Part shown: piece by piece, positions 45,845-58,533 of the stretch
Layout of the letters: each line of letters begins with the position of its first letter
How positions within the stretch are numbered: the first letter of the stretch is position 1
Source of the DNA: Hippophae tibetana
Lineage: Eukaryota > Streptophyta > Magnoliopsida > Rosales > Elaeagnaceae
DNA length: 64,000 nucleotides
Direction of reading: 5' to 3'
Assembly (NCBI GenBank): GCA_037013495.1
Contig: CM072801.1
Span: 16,793,501-16,857,500 of the forward strand
Translations under genes and position numbers: made by a program
The notes under the pieces: generated by a model
The model's input: the letters and a program-made list of their open reading frames with translations, nothing else
The model's database searches: none
Told to the model about the DNA's origin: nothing

Positions 45845-48800
45845 TTTCAATAGCAGTTTTAGAGGAAGAAAGAGATTCAGAAACTACCAAGCTGTGTCAT
45901 ATGCATTTGGGACATGCTGGTGAAAAAGCTTTACAGATTCTTGTAAAGAAAGGCCTGTTAAATGATGTGAGAACCGGAAGTTAGAATTTTGTGAGCATTG
46001 TGCATTAGGGAAGTAGAAAAGAGTTAGCTTTGGCACTGCTCTCCATAATAAAAGGGGAATTCTGGATTACATCCATACTGATGTATTGGGGCCAACAAGA
46101 ACTCCATCCATAAGTGGCAAACATTATTATGTCACTTTTGTTGATGACTTTTCCAGAAGAATTTGGGTGTATCTCATGAAGAAGAAGGATAGAGTGCTGG
46201 GATTTTTTCTCAAATGGAAGAAGATGATCGAGACTCAGACTGGTAAAAATATTAAACGTCTGAGGTGTGATAATCGCACTGAGTACACAAATGATCCATT
46301 TATGAAAGTTTGTGAAGAAGAAGGGATAGTGCGACACTTCACTATTCGAAAAACACCACAACAGAACAGAGTTGTAGAACGTATGAACTAGACTTTACTG
46401 GAGAAGGTTAAGTGTATGTTATCAAATGTTGGGTTAGGGAAGTAGTATTGGGTTGAGGTTGTGACATATGCATGTCATCTTGTCAACCATCTACCATCGT
46501 CAACTCATGAAGGCAAAATGCCTATGGAGGTATAGATTGAAAAACTTGATAGAGAATATGATTTCTTACATGTGTTTTGTTCAATTGCATACTACCATGT
46601 AACAGAATCAAAGTTGGACCCAAGAGCCAAGAAAGGTATTTTTTAGGATCCCTTCTGGTTCTAAGGGATATCAACTATGGTGCCTTGAAACGAAAAAGAT
46701 AATATTCAGTATAGATGTTACCTTTGATGAATCTACCTTGCTGAGAAAAGTAACTAAGAAGAATGATGGCGCTTTGGAGCAAGTAGAGCAAACTCCAAAG
46801 TAGGTGGAGTTTGAAAGTGGAATTGTTAATCCAGTTAGTGAAGATAAGATAGAAGTTGATCCTTCATTGACAGAAGATGAATCAGATGAAGAGTTTTTAA
46901 CCCAAGAACCTCTACAATAACAAGAAGAAACTACAGTTGATAGGCCACGACAAAAAAATGTCAAGGTGCCTACTCAATACAAGGATTTTAAATATCTACT
47001 TGCTCAGTTTAAGAATATGGTGACATGTTCACTTTCAGTTGTGCATGATGATGTTCCTTCCATATATAAAGAAGCAATCAGAAGCCCTAAAGTTGAAAGA
47101 TGGAAGGAAGCTATGGATGAAGAACTTTTGTCCCTTCAGAAAAATAAAACATGGAAGTTGACACAACTACCAAAGGGAAATAAGGAAATTGGCTGCAAAT
47201 GGGTGTATGCAAAGAAAGAGGGATTTCCTAATAAAGATAGTATTCGTTACAAGGCAAGGTTGGTGGCTAAGGGCTATGCTCAGAAAGAGGGAATCGATTA
47301 TAATGAGGTATTTTCTCCAGTTGTTAAACATTCCTCTATTAGAATTTTTTTGGCCTTGGTAGCACAGTTCGATTTGGAACTAGTTCAACTTGATGTAAAA
47401 ACTGCATTTCGACACGGTGACTTAGAAGAGGAAATCTATATGTCTCAGCCATAAGGGTTTAATGTTGTTGGTAAAGAGAATTGGGTTTCTAAGCTGAACA
47501 AATCATTGTATGGATTGAAGCAATCTCCAAGGCAATGGTACAAACGATTTGATCAGTTTATGTTGTAGTAGAAGTACACGCCAGAAGCACACATGATCAT
47601 TGTGTGTATTTTCGCAAGCTACAAGATGAATCTTTCATCTATCTCTTATTGTACGTTGATGATATGTTGATTGTATCGAAGAGCCAAGCAGAAATTGAAA
47701 AGTTGAAGGCTAAACTAAGTCAGGAGTTTGAGATGAAAGATTTGGGAGAAGCCAAGAAGATTCTTGGTATGGTGATAAGAAGAGACATGAAGAAGGGGAG
47801 GCTTAGTTTGACCTAGAGTTAATATTTGAAGAGGACACTACAACATTTTTGGTATGAATGAACAGACAAAAGCTGTTAGTACTCTACTAGTTCCTCAATT
47901 CAAGCTTAGTACTCAATTATCTCCTAATAATGATGTAGAACAAGAATATATGGCAAAGGTATCATATGAAAATGTGGTTGGTAGCTTGATTTATGCAATG
48001 GTGTGTACAAGACCTGACATTTCACATGCGGTTGGTGTTGTAAGGAGGTACATGCATGATCTTGGTAAAGGACATTGGTTGGCTGTGAAATGGATTCTAC
48101 GGTATATTCTAAATACTATAGATGATGGTTTAGTATTTCAGTAGGATAATATCATTGGTCAATGTGTAGTCAAATATTGTGATTCTGACTATGTAGGACA
48201 TTTAGATAAGCGTTGGTCAACTACTGGTTATGTGTTTACTCTTGCTAGAGCACCATTCAGTTGGAAGTCTACCTTACGGTCCACAGTTGCTTTGTCTACT
48301 ACAGAGGCAGAGTATATGGCAGTTACAGAGGATGTGAAAGAAGCTATTTGGTTACGAGGTTTACTTGAAGACTTGGGAGTTGGTCAAAAACATATTGAGG
48401 TGTTTTGTGATAATCAGAGTGATATTCATTTAGCAAAGAACCAAATCTACCATGCACGTACAAAGCACATTGACATTAGTTATCATTTCATGTGAGAGAT
48501 TATTGAAGAAGATGGAGTACTAGTTCAAAAGATCAGTACTACAGAGAATCTCGCAGATATGATGACTAAGGTGATAACAACAATCAAGTTCAAATATTGT
48601 ATGAACTTGATTAACATCCTGCAAATCTGAATTGGCACTGGCGTTGTTGATCTAGTGATTGAATAAATCATTTAAGAATCACTAAGTCGCTAAGGTGGAG
48701 ATTTGTTATATAGCTCCTTAGTGAGAAAACTAGAAAAGTCCGACATTGGTTAGGAATGAAGAAGGGTGTTGGATTTGGGGCTAGAAATAAAACCCTCCTT

Positions 48801-49144
48801 CACCATTTGTAAAACATCCTAAAATTTGTAAATTTTCCTCTCTTTTATAAGGGTAATTGATTAACTCATTTTTTCCTAATTAGTTGTAATTTGGAGTTCA
48901 TCCATTTGGAGATAGTGGAAGTAATCAACGACGTCCGAGGACCTAGGTAACATTTATACTGAACCTCGTTAAATTTCTGGTGTTATTATTTTTCTACTTT
49001 AATATTTTTGTTTCAATAGTTTATTTTAGCATTATATTTCCACTAGCATTATTTCGTCGGATTAGTTTGAGTTATATTCATTTAAATCATAAGTGAATAG
49101 TTAACTATTTAGAATAAGAAAAAATATACCCGATTTTCCCAACA
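45845..49144 (+). mobile_element. Second Ty1/Copia, left-truncated, with 3' LTR
   Basis: The element starts abruptly at a junction with the LTR of another Copia. Parts are GAG-pre-integrase (about 45890-45960, CHMHLGHAGEKALQ), integrase (46060-46400, IHTDVLGPTRTP and DDFSRRIWVY), reverse transcriptase (46970-47820, with LVQLDVKTAF and the catalytic YVDDM) and RNase H (47980-48590, with CDNQSDIHLAKN). The purine tract AAGGTGGAG (48692-48700) is followed by the 3' LTR at 48704. It belongs to a different Copia family from its left neighbour. It carries perhaps six to ten breaks and is better preserved than the 32015 copy. Confidence 0.88.
48704..49144 (+). repeat. 3' LTR of the second Copia
   Basis: 441 bp, starting TGTTATATAGCTCC after the purine tract and ending TTTTCCCAACA. 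The left LTR is missing. It lies about 320 bp from the stop codon of the ABCB pseudogene. Confidence 0.75.
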
Positions 49145-49467
49145 ATTTGTGTGCTTGAACATTGTCAAGGAATTGTTCTTACATAATATTGTCGAAAGCA
49201 GGATAGGTTATGTGGTAGTTAGCAAGACTGATCTGGCCAATAGCAAGTGCTTATATTCTAATCAAGCATACAATTGAGATATCTTCCTCTGCTCCAACTC
49301 TTGATTTTTCTTTCATCTCCTCTCTAAATTCACATACTAAAGTAGATAAAGTACGTAAATTTGCAGTATATTGAACCATCCACTTCTTCTTCTTTTTTTC
49401 CTTTGAGACAATAAAAGATAACAAATGTGAAATGTTTTATAAAAGTTTTAAGAATACACGAATATCA
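49145..49467. other. 3' flank of the ABCB pseudogene
   Basis: AT-rich sequence lies between the Copia LTR and the last ABCB exon. It would include the transporter's 3' untranslated region. I recognise no feature in it. Confidence 0.5.
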
Positions 49468-49752
49468 TTAAGATGAAGGACTAGTATGTAATGACACTAA
49501 AGAAGCATAAATTCCATCATTGATACCAATCAAACTCTCATGTGTTCCCATCTCTGCAATTATTCCATTTTTCACCACTGCAATTAAATCTGCGCCCTTA
49601 ATTGTGGACAAGCGATGAGCCACACCCACTATCATTCGGCTCACTAGCAGTAATATTTTTGGTGCCTTTACTATTGCTCTTGCAATTGCAACCCTTTGTT
49701 TCTGTCCTCCAGACAATTGAACCCCCCGTTCTCCTACTGTTGTGTCATAACC
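49468..49752 (-). pseudogene. ABCB last exon: NBD2 signature to C-terminus, Walker B missing
   Basis: This encodes [27 protein letters not shown], then [20 protein letters not shown], ending ..SLHTSPSS and a stop. Between KILLL and AHRLSTI family members have about 31 residues including [12 protein letters not shown]; here only about 8 remain. The loss removes the Walker B acid and D-loop and keeps the frame. AG acceptor TACAG precedes. Confidence 0.93.
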
Positions 49753-49959
49753 CTGTATTTATGTCCAAACTTGACATTAAAACTTATAAAATTACATTTT
49801 TTTAGGTCTATTTGTTTATGTTTATTTTAAAATTTATGGTCTGAAAAAAAAAAGACCCTACAGTTTGAATTCTTAAAAGAAAGATGTTGCAACTAATATA
49901 TGACCAACTTATTTTTGAAACAACAAAACAAAAGGATAGAAAAAGTTCTTCAAGTCTAC

Positions 49960-50253
49960 CTGATGTAGACTACTAATGAAAGTGTGAGCATTTGCCAATT
50001 CTGCTACAGCTATTATTTCTCCTTCTATTGCATTTCCTTCTTTACCATATGTGATGTTGGCTCAGATGGTATCATTGAATAACATAGGCTCCTGACTCAC
50101 AAGCCCCATTTGCTGCCTAAACCACTTCAATTGTAGCTTTGGGATTTCAATTCCATCTAGTGTTATGCATCTTGAATCCAGGTCATAAAATATTTGCAAC
50201 AATGAGATAACTGTAGATTTTCCATTCCCACTTTCTCCAACAAGAGCAACTGT
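49960..50253 (-). pseudogene. ABCB exon: NBD2 Walker A to Q-loop region
   Basis: This encodes [20 protein letters not shown].., [20 protein letters not shown] and [12 protein letters not shown], then TGA (50062-50064) where relatives have Arg (CGA to TGA). It continues to [12 protein letters not shown] at a GT donor. In Walker A the usual GESGSGKST reads GESGNGKST. Confidence 0.93.
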
Positions 50254-50448
50254 CTGATAAAAGTAACTGAAGGTGTAAGCATGAGAAATGCTATAAAATG
50301 CAAATCATGGTCTAAATAGATGGGTTTTCGAGTCTAGTAACAATCTGTATATTGTTAAAATCCACTATTTTAGGACAAGCTTCACATGAACTCTCAAAAC
50401 ATGATATTAAACTTTAGTGTAAAGGATCACAAGTGATAGGAAATATAC

Positions 50449-50712
50449 CTTGCCAGAACGAATAACCAAGCAAAGGTCCTGAAATATTTGAACATCAGGT
50501 CTATTAGGATACTTGAAACTGACATGGTGAAACTCAATGTCTCCTTCAACTCTTTCTATTGTAGTTCCAGATTCACTACTGGAGTCTATCTTCGATTTTG
50601 TGTCAAGAATGGTGAATATAGAAGCCGCTGCAGCCTTTACCTTAATTGTATCAGGAGCCAAGGTAATTGATTGAGACATTCCCACTGCTGACATAGTGAG
50701 TGCAAAGAAAAC
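50449..50712 (-). pseudogene. ABCB exon: end of TMD2 and start of NBD2
   Basis: This encodes [20 protein letters not shown].., [20 protein letters not shown] and [24 protein letters not shown]. It is open throughout, with a CACAG acceptor and an AAG/GTATAT donor. Confidence 0.93.
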
Positions 50713-50986
50713 CTGTGAAGTAAATTATTATTTATATAATGAAATGGCTTGTCAAGATCCATTTCTCTAGATTTGAAAATATTTATACATAAAAAGTGTA
50801 AATCAAAAGTAAAAGTATAGAAATCCAAGCACAAAGTTCAAACAAAATATAATTTTACGTGGACAACCAAGTTGCCATGTCCACAAGAGAGTGGCTTATA
50901 AACTCTTCATTATTCTCTAAATAAAGAAATGAAACAAAATAGAAGGTGGATATAAGAGTATGGTGAATATTAGAGTCTGATCTTAT

Positions 50987-51253
50987 GCGAAAAAAATTGG
51001 AGAAGTGTGTTTTTCCATCGGCAACAAGTCGAGCTCCTTCATAAAAACTGCATGCATACACAGAGAAAAGAATAAAGAATGATACCCCATATCCTATTCC
51101 ACTTATTAACCATTTTCTTATCCCTTCCTTTATAGGGCCTTCACATTTCTTCTCATATAACTCCGTCACTTTATCTTCCGCACAAAAGGATGCAACTGTT
51201 CTTGTAGTTCCAAATGCATCAGTTACTACTTGACTCGCCTCTTCGTACATTTT
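50987..51253 (-). pseudogene. ABCB exon: TMD2 middle part
   Basis: This encodes [40 protein letters not shown] and [20 protein letters not shown], then Arg. Where GTAAGA is expected as donor the sequence reads ATAAGA, so the donor is probably lost. The frame runs on into intron sequence. Confidence 0.9.
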
Positions 51254-51597
51254 CTACAAGAAATTACGAACTCAACATTAATATTGATAAATTAGGAATA
51301 TGAATAACGAAGGGAAGTACTCATATGCTAACTTAAATTATGTCTCTATAATGAGACACATTAATCACTTTACTTGCACACACATTTAACCCATTATATT
51401 ATTGTAATGAGTTACGCTTAGTATACTGTAACTAAAGTGACTAATGTGTCTAAAGTTTTATTAAAAAAATAAAAAATAAAACTAAATGTGTCCAAACTCA
51501 TAAGTTAAGTGACCTAATTATTAAAAAAAATTAAGTGACCTGAATGTCAAAAATGATGACTAAATAAAGAAAGATGAAAAAGGATGCTGGAGCAAAC

Positions 51598-52490
51598 CTT
51601 TGTATCAACACTAAATCATGTCATGAACTTCATTTGAACATAACCATTTGCTGCTACTAGAGGTAGCAAAAACAGGACTATGAGAGCAAGTTGCCAATTT
51701 CCCTCAAAAGTAATCACTAAACTAGCAATTGCAGTTGTAGTGTTTTGAACTAGCAAACTGATAGCATCACCAACCAAACCTCGTACAGAAGCCGCATCTG
51801 CAGAAAGCTTCGCACCAATTATGCCACTTGAGTGTCCACCTTCATCAAACCAACTTACATTCATGTAAACCACTTTCTCAAAGCACATTGACCTTACTCT
51901 GCATATTAGCATACAACCAGCTACAGAAAAGAAATACCCCCTTGATGGATGAGTGAACATAGATGTTGTACCAAGACCAAAAAATACTAATGCCCAATTC
52001 TTCAAATCCTTACGAAGTTCATGTGGTGGCTCTAAGAAATTTTTGATCATACTAGGCATTAAAATCCCAAGAGTAGGTTATATTAAACTAGCTCTTATTG
52101 TAGCCACAACACCTAGGACTAACACTAGCATTTCTGGTTTATTAAGATATGCAAGTCGGATAAGTGAGATCTTTTGTGACTCTTGTGATGGTACTGAAGA
52201 TGAAGCCTTGAGTTCTGCAGGCTCTGTATCAAGAACACCAATTGAAGTGGGAAAACCAAATGGGACTGAAAAAGAGTGGTGGCTACTATTTCCACTCCCT
52301 GACGATCCTCGACTTACTGATCTTAAGAAAGATAACCTTTGACTAGGATGTCTTGAAGAACCTAGGCCACTTCCAGTTCTATCATGGTCACTTACATAAC
52401 CTTTTTCTATCACTGTTTTGATTTCTTACAAATGTATAAGTTGGTTATATGCTCCATTTGGATCATTGATTAGTTCTGAGTGTGGACTTG
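51598..52490 (-). pseudogene. ABCB large exon: linker and TMD2 start, three in-frame stops
   Basis: Linker wording HSELINDPNGAYNQLIHL and RHPSQRLSFLRSVSRGSSGS is followed by the TMD2 start with AYLNKPEMLVLVLGVVATI, PPHELRKDLKNWALVFFGLG, SMCFEKVVYMNVSWFDEG and GNWQLALIVLFLLPLVAANG. TAA at 52426-52428 replaces a Gln (CAA), TAA at 52078-52080 lies in the first TMD2 helix, and TGA at 51616-51618 lies near the end. Confidence 0.93.
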
Positions 52491-52654
52491 CTTAGTTGAG
52501 AAACCAATGATTAAATCAATAACAAGTCCTATATTGGAATATATAACAATGATTTTAAAATAATATGAACATTTGCAAGGACCATGCATTCTTTAGATAA
52601 TGGTTGGGCTTCTTAAAGTGGAAATTGAGGTCAAAATTGCAAATTGTTTATATT

Positions 52655-53350
52655 TGTTAGGAAATTTGGATCAAATGGTATAGTCACAAATTCTCCCTCC
52701 CAATATTCTCCTTAATAGAATATCAAATAATAGAGAAATAGAGAATACATAATACAAGAATTATAGTGGAAACTCCAAATTGGAGAAAAACCACTTTCGT
52801 TGTCAAAAGACAACCAAAGAAAGAAATTTACTATGTGAAAAATTGTTACAACCATATTCTCAATCATTTTTTCACACACCCAAAAGACAAGAGCAATCAA
52901 AAGCCCAAGAAAATTTTCTCACAAAATTTTCTCACTCAAAAACTTCTCATATAAGTTTTTCTCTATTTTTGGGATGATTAACAATGAAGAAATGAAACCA
53001 TATTTATAGCCTTCAAGTTCTCATTTCATATGCCAAACATTTCTTCATTCAACAAAATTAGGCTACCTAATTTTCCTATTCTTTATTCAAACAAGGTTAG
53101 GCACCTCCATCTTTGACAATATGGTAAGCCACCTTACATGAATTTTCTTCTAAATTAGGCATCTCCTATTTTGACTAACAAACCTAATATTATTTTTAAT
53201 CAATCATAACAATATTTGACCAAAATTTCTCTCGAAATCGTGAGTTTAGGCTATGCAAAGGTTGTACCTTAATTATATACAGGATCTATATAATTTTTTT
53301 TGGCTTTATATGAGTCATGTTCAAGTTAGTTGTATGCCCAATTTTTAACA
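52655..53350 (-). repeat. Probable solo LTR, family unknown
   Basis: The ends TGTTAGGAAATTTGG (left) and CCCAATTTTTAACA (right) form a TGTTA..TAACA terminal pair. Inside, CTATAAATAT on the minus strand (53001-53010) is a TATA box. I see no clean target duplication (ATATT against TTTTT), so this is a likely but unproven LTR. Confidence 0.5.
53001..53010 (-). promoter_or_regulatory. TATA box of the probable solo LTR
   Basis: CTATAAATAT on the minus strand, about 340 bp into the putative LTR. Its orientation gives the LTR strand. Confidence 0.45.
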
Positions 53351-53392
53351 TTTTTAGTCCAAAATCAAAAATTGAGTGATATCGGGTACAAA

Positions 53393-53872
53393 TTTTTGGG
53401 ACACATCGGGTAAAAATAAAATAAATTCAACATAATAAAATAATGACATCATCAATTTAACATGATTCATCTTTTAATTTGGGCTAAGTCCACAGGAAAA
53501 ATTTTGAAAAATATTTTTTCCACTAATAAAATTAATGGGTACAAAGTGAGAGGCAATACAACAAATTGAGATAAACCCAAAATAGTGACGCACAAGTGTT
53601 TCTCAAACTCACTATTTTGTCACTCCCCTTTTAGAAAAATATCTCTCATATTCTCTCATTCACATAACACTATTTTTCATCAAAGGAAATTGTTCCTTTG
53701 ACTTTGCTTTGTTTCTCTTCTTTGATGTGTTTCTCTAAGGCAAACATATTATCTATTTATAGGAAAAATTGTCTATCCCTTATGTGGTCAGAAATTGGTA
53801 ATGTGATTGGCCAAATTTTAGCAAAAAATATATATATTATTTGATGAATTTTTTAAATGTGGTTACACCTCA
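53393..53872 (-). repeat. 3' LTR of the Tork-like Copia
   Basis: On the minus strand it starts TGAGGTGTAACCACATTT. It aligns with 57747-58215 over blocks such as AAAATAAATTCAACA, TTTAATTTGGGCTA and GAGGCAATACAACAAATTGA. Confidence 0.8.
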
Positions 53873-56800
53873 AAATTTTATTTTCTTTCCCTTCCATATG
53901 GGTGGGACCTATAAATCTCTCCATCCCGACTACATGGAGGGCTCTACCAATCCATCAGCTAAATGACAGTATTCAAAATTCTATCTTGGAAGAATTTTCA
54001 TCAATATGTCTAATCCATTTCCTCTGTATGAATCTTCTCAAGTTGTAGTAGCTTCTTCTCTCTTACATCCCTAATCCAGTGATATCTCACATTAATATGC
54101 TTTCATCTCGAATGAAAGGAGGCATTCTTTCTAAGGTGAATAACACTCTGACTATCATAAAATAACTGGTAACTATCTTGCTGTAACCCAAATTCTTTCA
54201 AGAACTTTTTCATCCATAGCAACTCTTTACATGCTTTTATTACTGCTATAAACTCTACTTCTGTAATGAACAATGCAACATATTTTTGTAACTTTGATAT
54301 CCATGACATAGCTCCCCTTGCAAATGTAATCAGGTAACCTGAAATGGATTTTCTGGAATCTATATTTCCATCCATATCTGCATCTGTGTATCCAATTAAC
54401 ACAAGTTTTTTCATTTCCAAAACATAGACATATTTTGGAAGAAACTCGAAGATACCTAAAAATCCATTTCACTACAGCCCAATGTTCCTTTCTAGGATTT
54501 GAAAGGAATCTACTCATAAGTCTAACTGTATGAGCGATATCTGGCCGTGAACAAACCATAGCATACATCAGACTTTCAACTGCTGAAGCATATGTAACCT
54601 TTTTCCATCTCTTCCTTCTCTTTGTCTGCAGAAGGGCTCTGTTTAGAATTTAGCTTAAAGTAATTAGTAAGAGGACAACTAATCGCTTTAGCCTTGTCCT
54701 TATGAAATCTCTGAAGTACTTTCTCAATGTACTTCTCCTACTACAACTATAATTTCTTGGCACCTCTATCTTTAATAATACTGATGCCAAGAATCTACTT
54801 TGTTGGCCCCAATTCTTTCATAGCAAAAAACTTACTCAATTGTTTTTTCAAGTTGTTGATTCTGGAAATATTCTGGTCAATAATCATAATATTATCCACA
54901 TAGAGTAAAAGAATAATAAATTCATCATCCGAGAATTTCTACACAAAAACACAATGGTCTGAAGTAGTCTTTTTGTAGGCTTGCTCCTCCATAACAGACT
55001 CAAACTTCTTGTAACATTTGTCTCGGTGCCTGTTTTAAGTCGTAGAGGCTTTTCTTTAATTTGTAAACATAATCCTATTTTCCCTTTTGCTTGAAATCCT
55101 CTGGCTACTGCATGTATATCTCTTCTTCCAAATCACCATGTAGAAAGGTAGTTTTGACATTCATTTTCTCAACCTCTAGGTCAAGACTTGCTACTAACCC
55201 TAGCACAGTACGGATGGATGTCATTTTCATAGCTGGTGAGAAAATCTTGTCAAAGTCAACTTCTTTTCAGTGGAATAGGAGAAACCATAGGCGTTGGTGC
55301 TGGATAATAAGCATCATCATCTCCCTTGTCTTTAGAACCAACCTCTATAGGAGCATCATCTTTATCAGGTGGATAAACCTAGTCTTCATTTCCAACTTGT
55401 CTTCGCATTGATGTTGGAGAAATTAATTCCAAATCTGATGAGTCACCATTGGAATTAAGAACATCCTTCTTCATTTTGACAATATCTTCAATGGTTTCAT
55501 CCTTAATAAATATTGCATCACGGCTCCTGACAAGTCTCTTTACAACTGAATCATAAAATCTATAGGAAAATTGATCTTGACCATAGCCAATAAAAATACA
55601 CTGTCTTATCTTAGTATTAAGTTTGGATCTCTCATCCTTGGGGATATAAACTAATGCTTTATAGCCAAACACTTGCATATGATCATAGGAAACATCCTTT
55701 CCTGACCACACTTTATTTGGAACATCCATCTTGAGAGGAGTACAAGGTGAAAGATTCAACACATGTGAAACTATGAGTATGGCTTCACCCTAGAAAATTT
55801 TAGGAAACTTTGCATGTGAGAGTAGACATTTGACTCTCTCCATCAAAGTTATGTTCATTCTCTCAACTAAGCAATTCAACTACGATGTCTTTAGAGGTGC
55901 CATTTGATTCCAATACCATGCTTTTTACAATAAGCATGAAAAGGTCATGTGTATTCTCCACCATTGTCTGTTCGAATGCACTTCAACTTCTTCCCAATCT
56001 ATTTCTCAATTGAGGCATTAAATTCTTTGAAGACATCTAGCATATGATCTTTTGTCTTCAGAAGATATACCCACTTATTCTTTAAATGATCATCAATGAA
56101 AGTTACAAAGTATTGAGCACCATCAAGTGACTTTGACATTGGTCCACACAAATTTGAATGAATCAGATCTAAAATATTATTCATTTTGGAAGGAGGGGAA
56201 CTCTTGAAAGCAACTCTATTTTGCTTTCCTGCTAGACAATCAACACATTTCTCCAAATATACTTCATCTATTTTAGGCAGTATCTTCTTCATGGCTAGAC
56301 TTGTCATACCTTTTTAACCTATGTGACTGAGTCTCCTATGCCAGAATTTAGCTACACTACCTTTCTCCATGGAATTTACTGTGTCGGTGGAGAGCTTTGC
56401 TTGCATTATATACAGAGTTGTATGCTTCTCACCTCTAGCCACTACTAAGGAGCCTTTTATAAGTTTTCACTTGTCATAAATGAAAGAGCTGTAATATCCT
56501 TCATCTGTAAGTTTGTGTACATAGATCAAATTCAGATGTATATCAGGAATATGCTTGACATCCTTTAGAAATTGTATGGTTTCATTCTTTGTTTTCAAGA
56601 AAGCATCTCCTCTACCAATAACCTTTGACATGCCTTCATTTCCCATTCCAACAACATCAAAACTTCCAAGTGTGTATGATGAGAAAAATTCTCTACGCGA
56701 TGTAGCATGAATTGTATCACCACTATTAATCACCTAGTTGGTCTCATGTGATGCAAGATTGATAAAATCTTCATCGTAAACGATATTGAACTCGTATATG

Positions 56801-57746
56801 GTATTTGTTTACTCATCATCATTGTTGTCATCTTTCTTCACTACTTTGACTTTGTTCATTTCCTATTCCTTTTTGAACACCGAATAAAAAATTTTGATGT
56901 GACCCTTCTTCTTACAATGATGGATTTCAACATTGACATATTTGTTTGATTTTCCTCTATTCTTGCCTCTGGGTTTCTATTCTCTGTACTATCTCTTTCC
57001 TCTGGATTCTGTGATAAAAGCTTATGTTTCTGAATCTCTCTCCCTGTTTTGTTTCTCATATGACAATAAGGTTTCTACAACAACTTCAAAATTCATCTTG
57101 TCTTTTACATAAGTCAGAGTTTTCGTGAGATGATTATATAATGAGGGTAGTAATGCCAACAACATCACAGTTTTTTCTTCATCACTGAAACTCACATTGA
57201 ATCTTGCTAAATTATAAAGCTTGTTGTTGAAATTGTTAACGTGCTATATCATACTCACATTATTTTCCTTCCTCATCTGATATAGCTCCTTCCACAAATA
57301 AAATTTATTGGCAAGGTTCTTTGACATGTACACGTTTTCTAGAGTCTTTTATGTTTCTTTTGTAGTCTTGCAATTTTTTGATTCATTGTTTTGCAAAACA
57401 CTATCTGAGATATTTAGACGTATTCTATTGGCTGCAATCTCATATATCTCCTTCTACTATTCCTCGGTGACGGTTGCTTCCTTTTTTTCTTTCCCCAGCA
57501 ACGCCTTATGAACTTATTTTTGAATGAGAATATCCTTCATCCTCCTTTGCCATAAAGAGAAATTATTATTGCAATTAAATTTCTCAATATCTATTTTCTC
57601 GCTTCACATTTTTTTTCCTCTATGTTTCTTTTTCTGCAAATAAATACGCCTCGGACCAAATAAACTTTTTTCTAATGTGGCAAATCAGTCTATATTGTAA
57701 TCATAAAACATACTAAGAATTTTACTAGACTAGCTCTGATACCAAC

Positions 57747-58215
57747 TGTTGGGGCACAACGGGCAAAAATAAAATAAATTCAACAGGAAAAAATAATGAT
57801 ACCGGTAATTTAACGTGGTTCACCCTTTAATTTGGGCTACGTCCACAGGGAAAATTCAGAAAAATATTTCTTCCACTAATAAAATTAATGGATACAAAAT
57901 AAGAGGCAATACAACAAATTGAGATAAACCCAAAATAATGACACATAAGTGTTTCCTAAATTCACTATTTTGTCACTCATTTTTATAAAAATATCTCAAA
58001 TATTTTTTTGAAATATCATCTCCCTTTTGGCTTTGTTTTGTTTCTCTTCTTTGGTATCTCTCTCTAAGGTAAAAACATTGTCTATTTATAAGCAAAATTA
58101 TGTATGCCTTATGTGATCAAAAATTGACCATGTAACTAGGAAAATTTAGCAACATATATATATATATATATATATTATTTTTATTTAATGAATTTATTAA
58201 ATGTGATTACACTTA
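57747..58215 (-). repeat. 5' LTR of the Tork-like Copia
   Basis: On the minus strand it ends CCCCAACA next to the primer site. It contains a (TA)n run near 58157-58175. It differs from the 3' LTR at many positions, so the insertion is old. Confidence 0.82.
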
Positions 58216-58259
58216 AAAATCTATTTTAAAACTAAAATAAATACAAAAATATCTTTTAC

Positions 58260-58533
58260 CTTTTTCAACGATCTTTCCTTGACGTATAACAGCAATTGCA
58301 TTAGCATTTCTTACAGTTGTCAAGCGATGAGCTACAACAACAGTAGTTCTATTTATCATTATTTTGTTAAGTGCTTCTTGCACAATTCTCTCAGATTCTG
58401 CATCAAGGGCACTTGTAGCTTCGTCTAGAAGTAAAATTCTTGGGTCTTTTAGAATTGCTCTAGCTATAGCTATTCTTTGCTTTTGTCCCCCTGATAATTG
58501 AGTTCCATGTTCTCCAACCATAGTGTCTAGTCC
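58260..58533 (-). pseudogene. ABCB exon: NBD1 signature and Walker B
   Basis: This encodes [59 protein letters not shown] and [24 protein letters not shown]. All core motifs are intact and the frame is open. An ACACAG acceptor and an AAAAAG/GTAAAAG donor bound it. Best preserved exon of the gene. Confidence 0.95.

Larger units (their letters stand above)
53393..58215 (-). mobile_element. Ty1/Copia retrotransposon (Tork/Tnt1-like) in an ABCB intron
   Basis: A 4.8-kb minus-strand element. The LTRs are 53393-53872 (3') and 57747-58215 (5'), clearly similar but diverged. The primer site GTTGGTATCAGAGC lies at 57733-57746. Parts on the minus strand are gag (about 57700-56850), protease and spacer region (about 56750-56460), GAG-pre-integrase (about 56350-56200), integrase (about 56190-55400, including VWSGKDVSYDHMQVFGYKAL and PKDERSKLNTKIRQCIF, typical of Tork/Tnt1), reverse transcriptase (about 55260-54560) and RNase H (about 54540-54080). 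It carries many breaks, roughly ten or more. It is transcribed in the same direction as the host gene. Confidence 0.88.
52491..58259 (-). other. ABCB intron between NBD1 and linker exons, filled by two LTR insertions
   Basis: In relatives this is an ordinary short intron. Here it is about 5.8 kb because of the Copia at 53393-58215 and the probable solo LTR at 52655-53350. The Copia begins only about 44 bp from the donor site. Confidence 0.85.
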
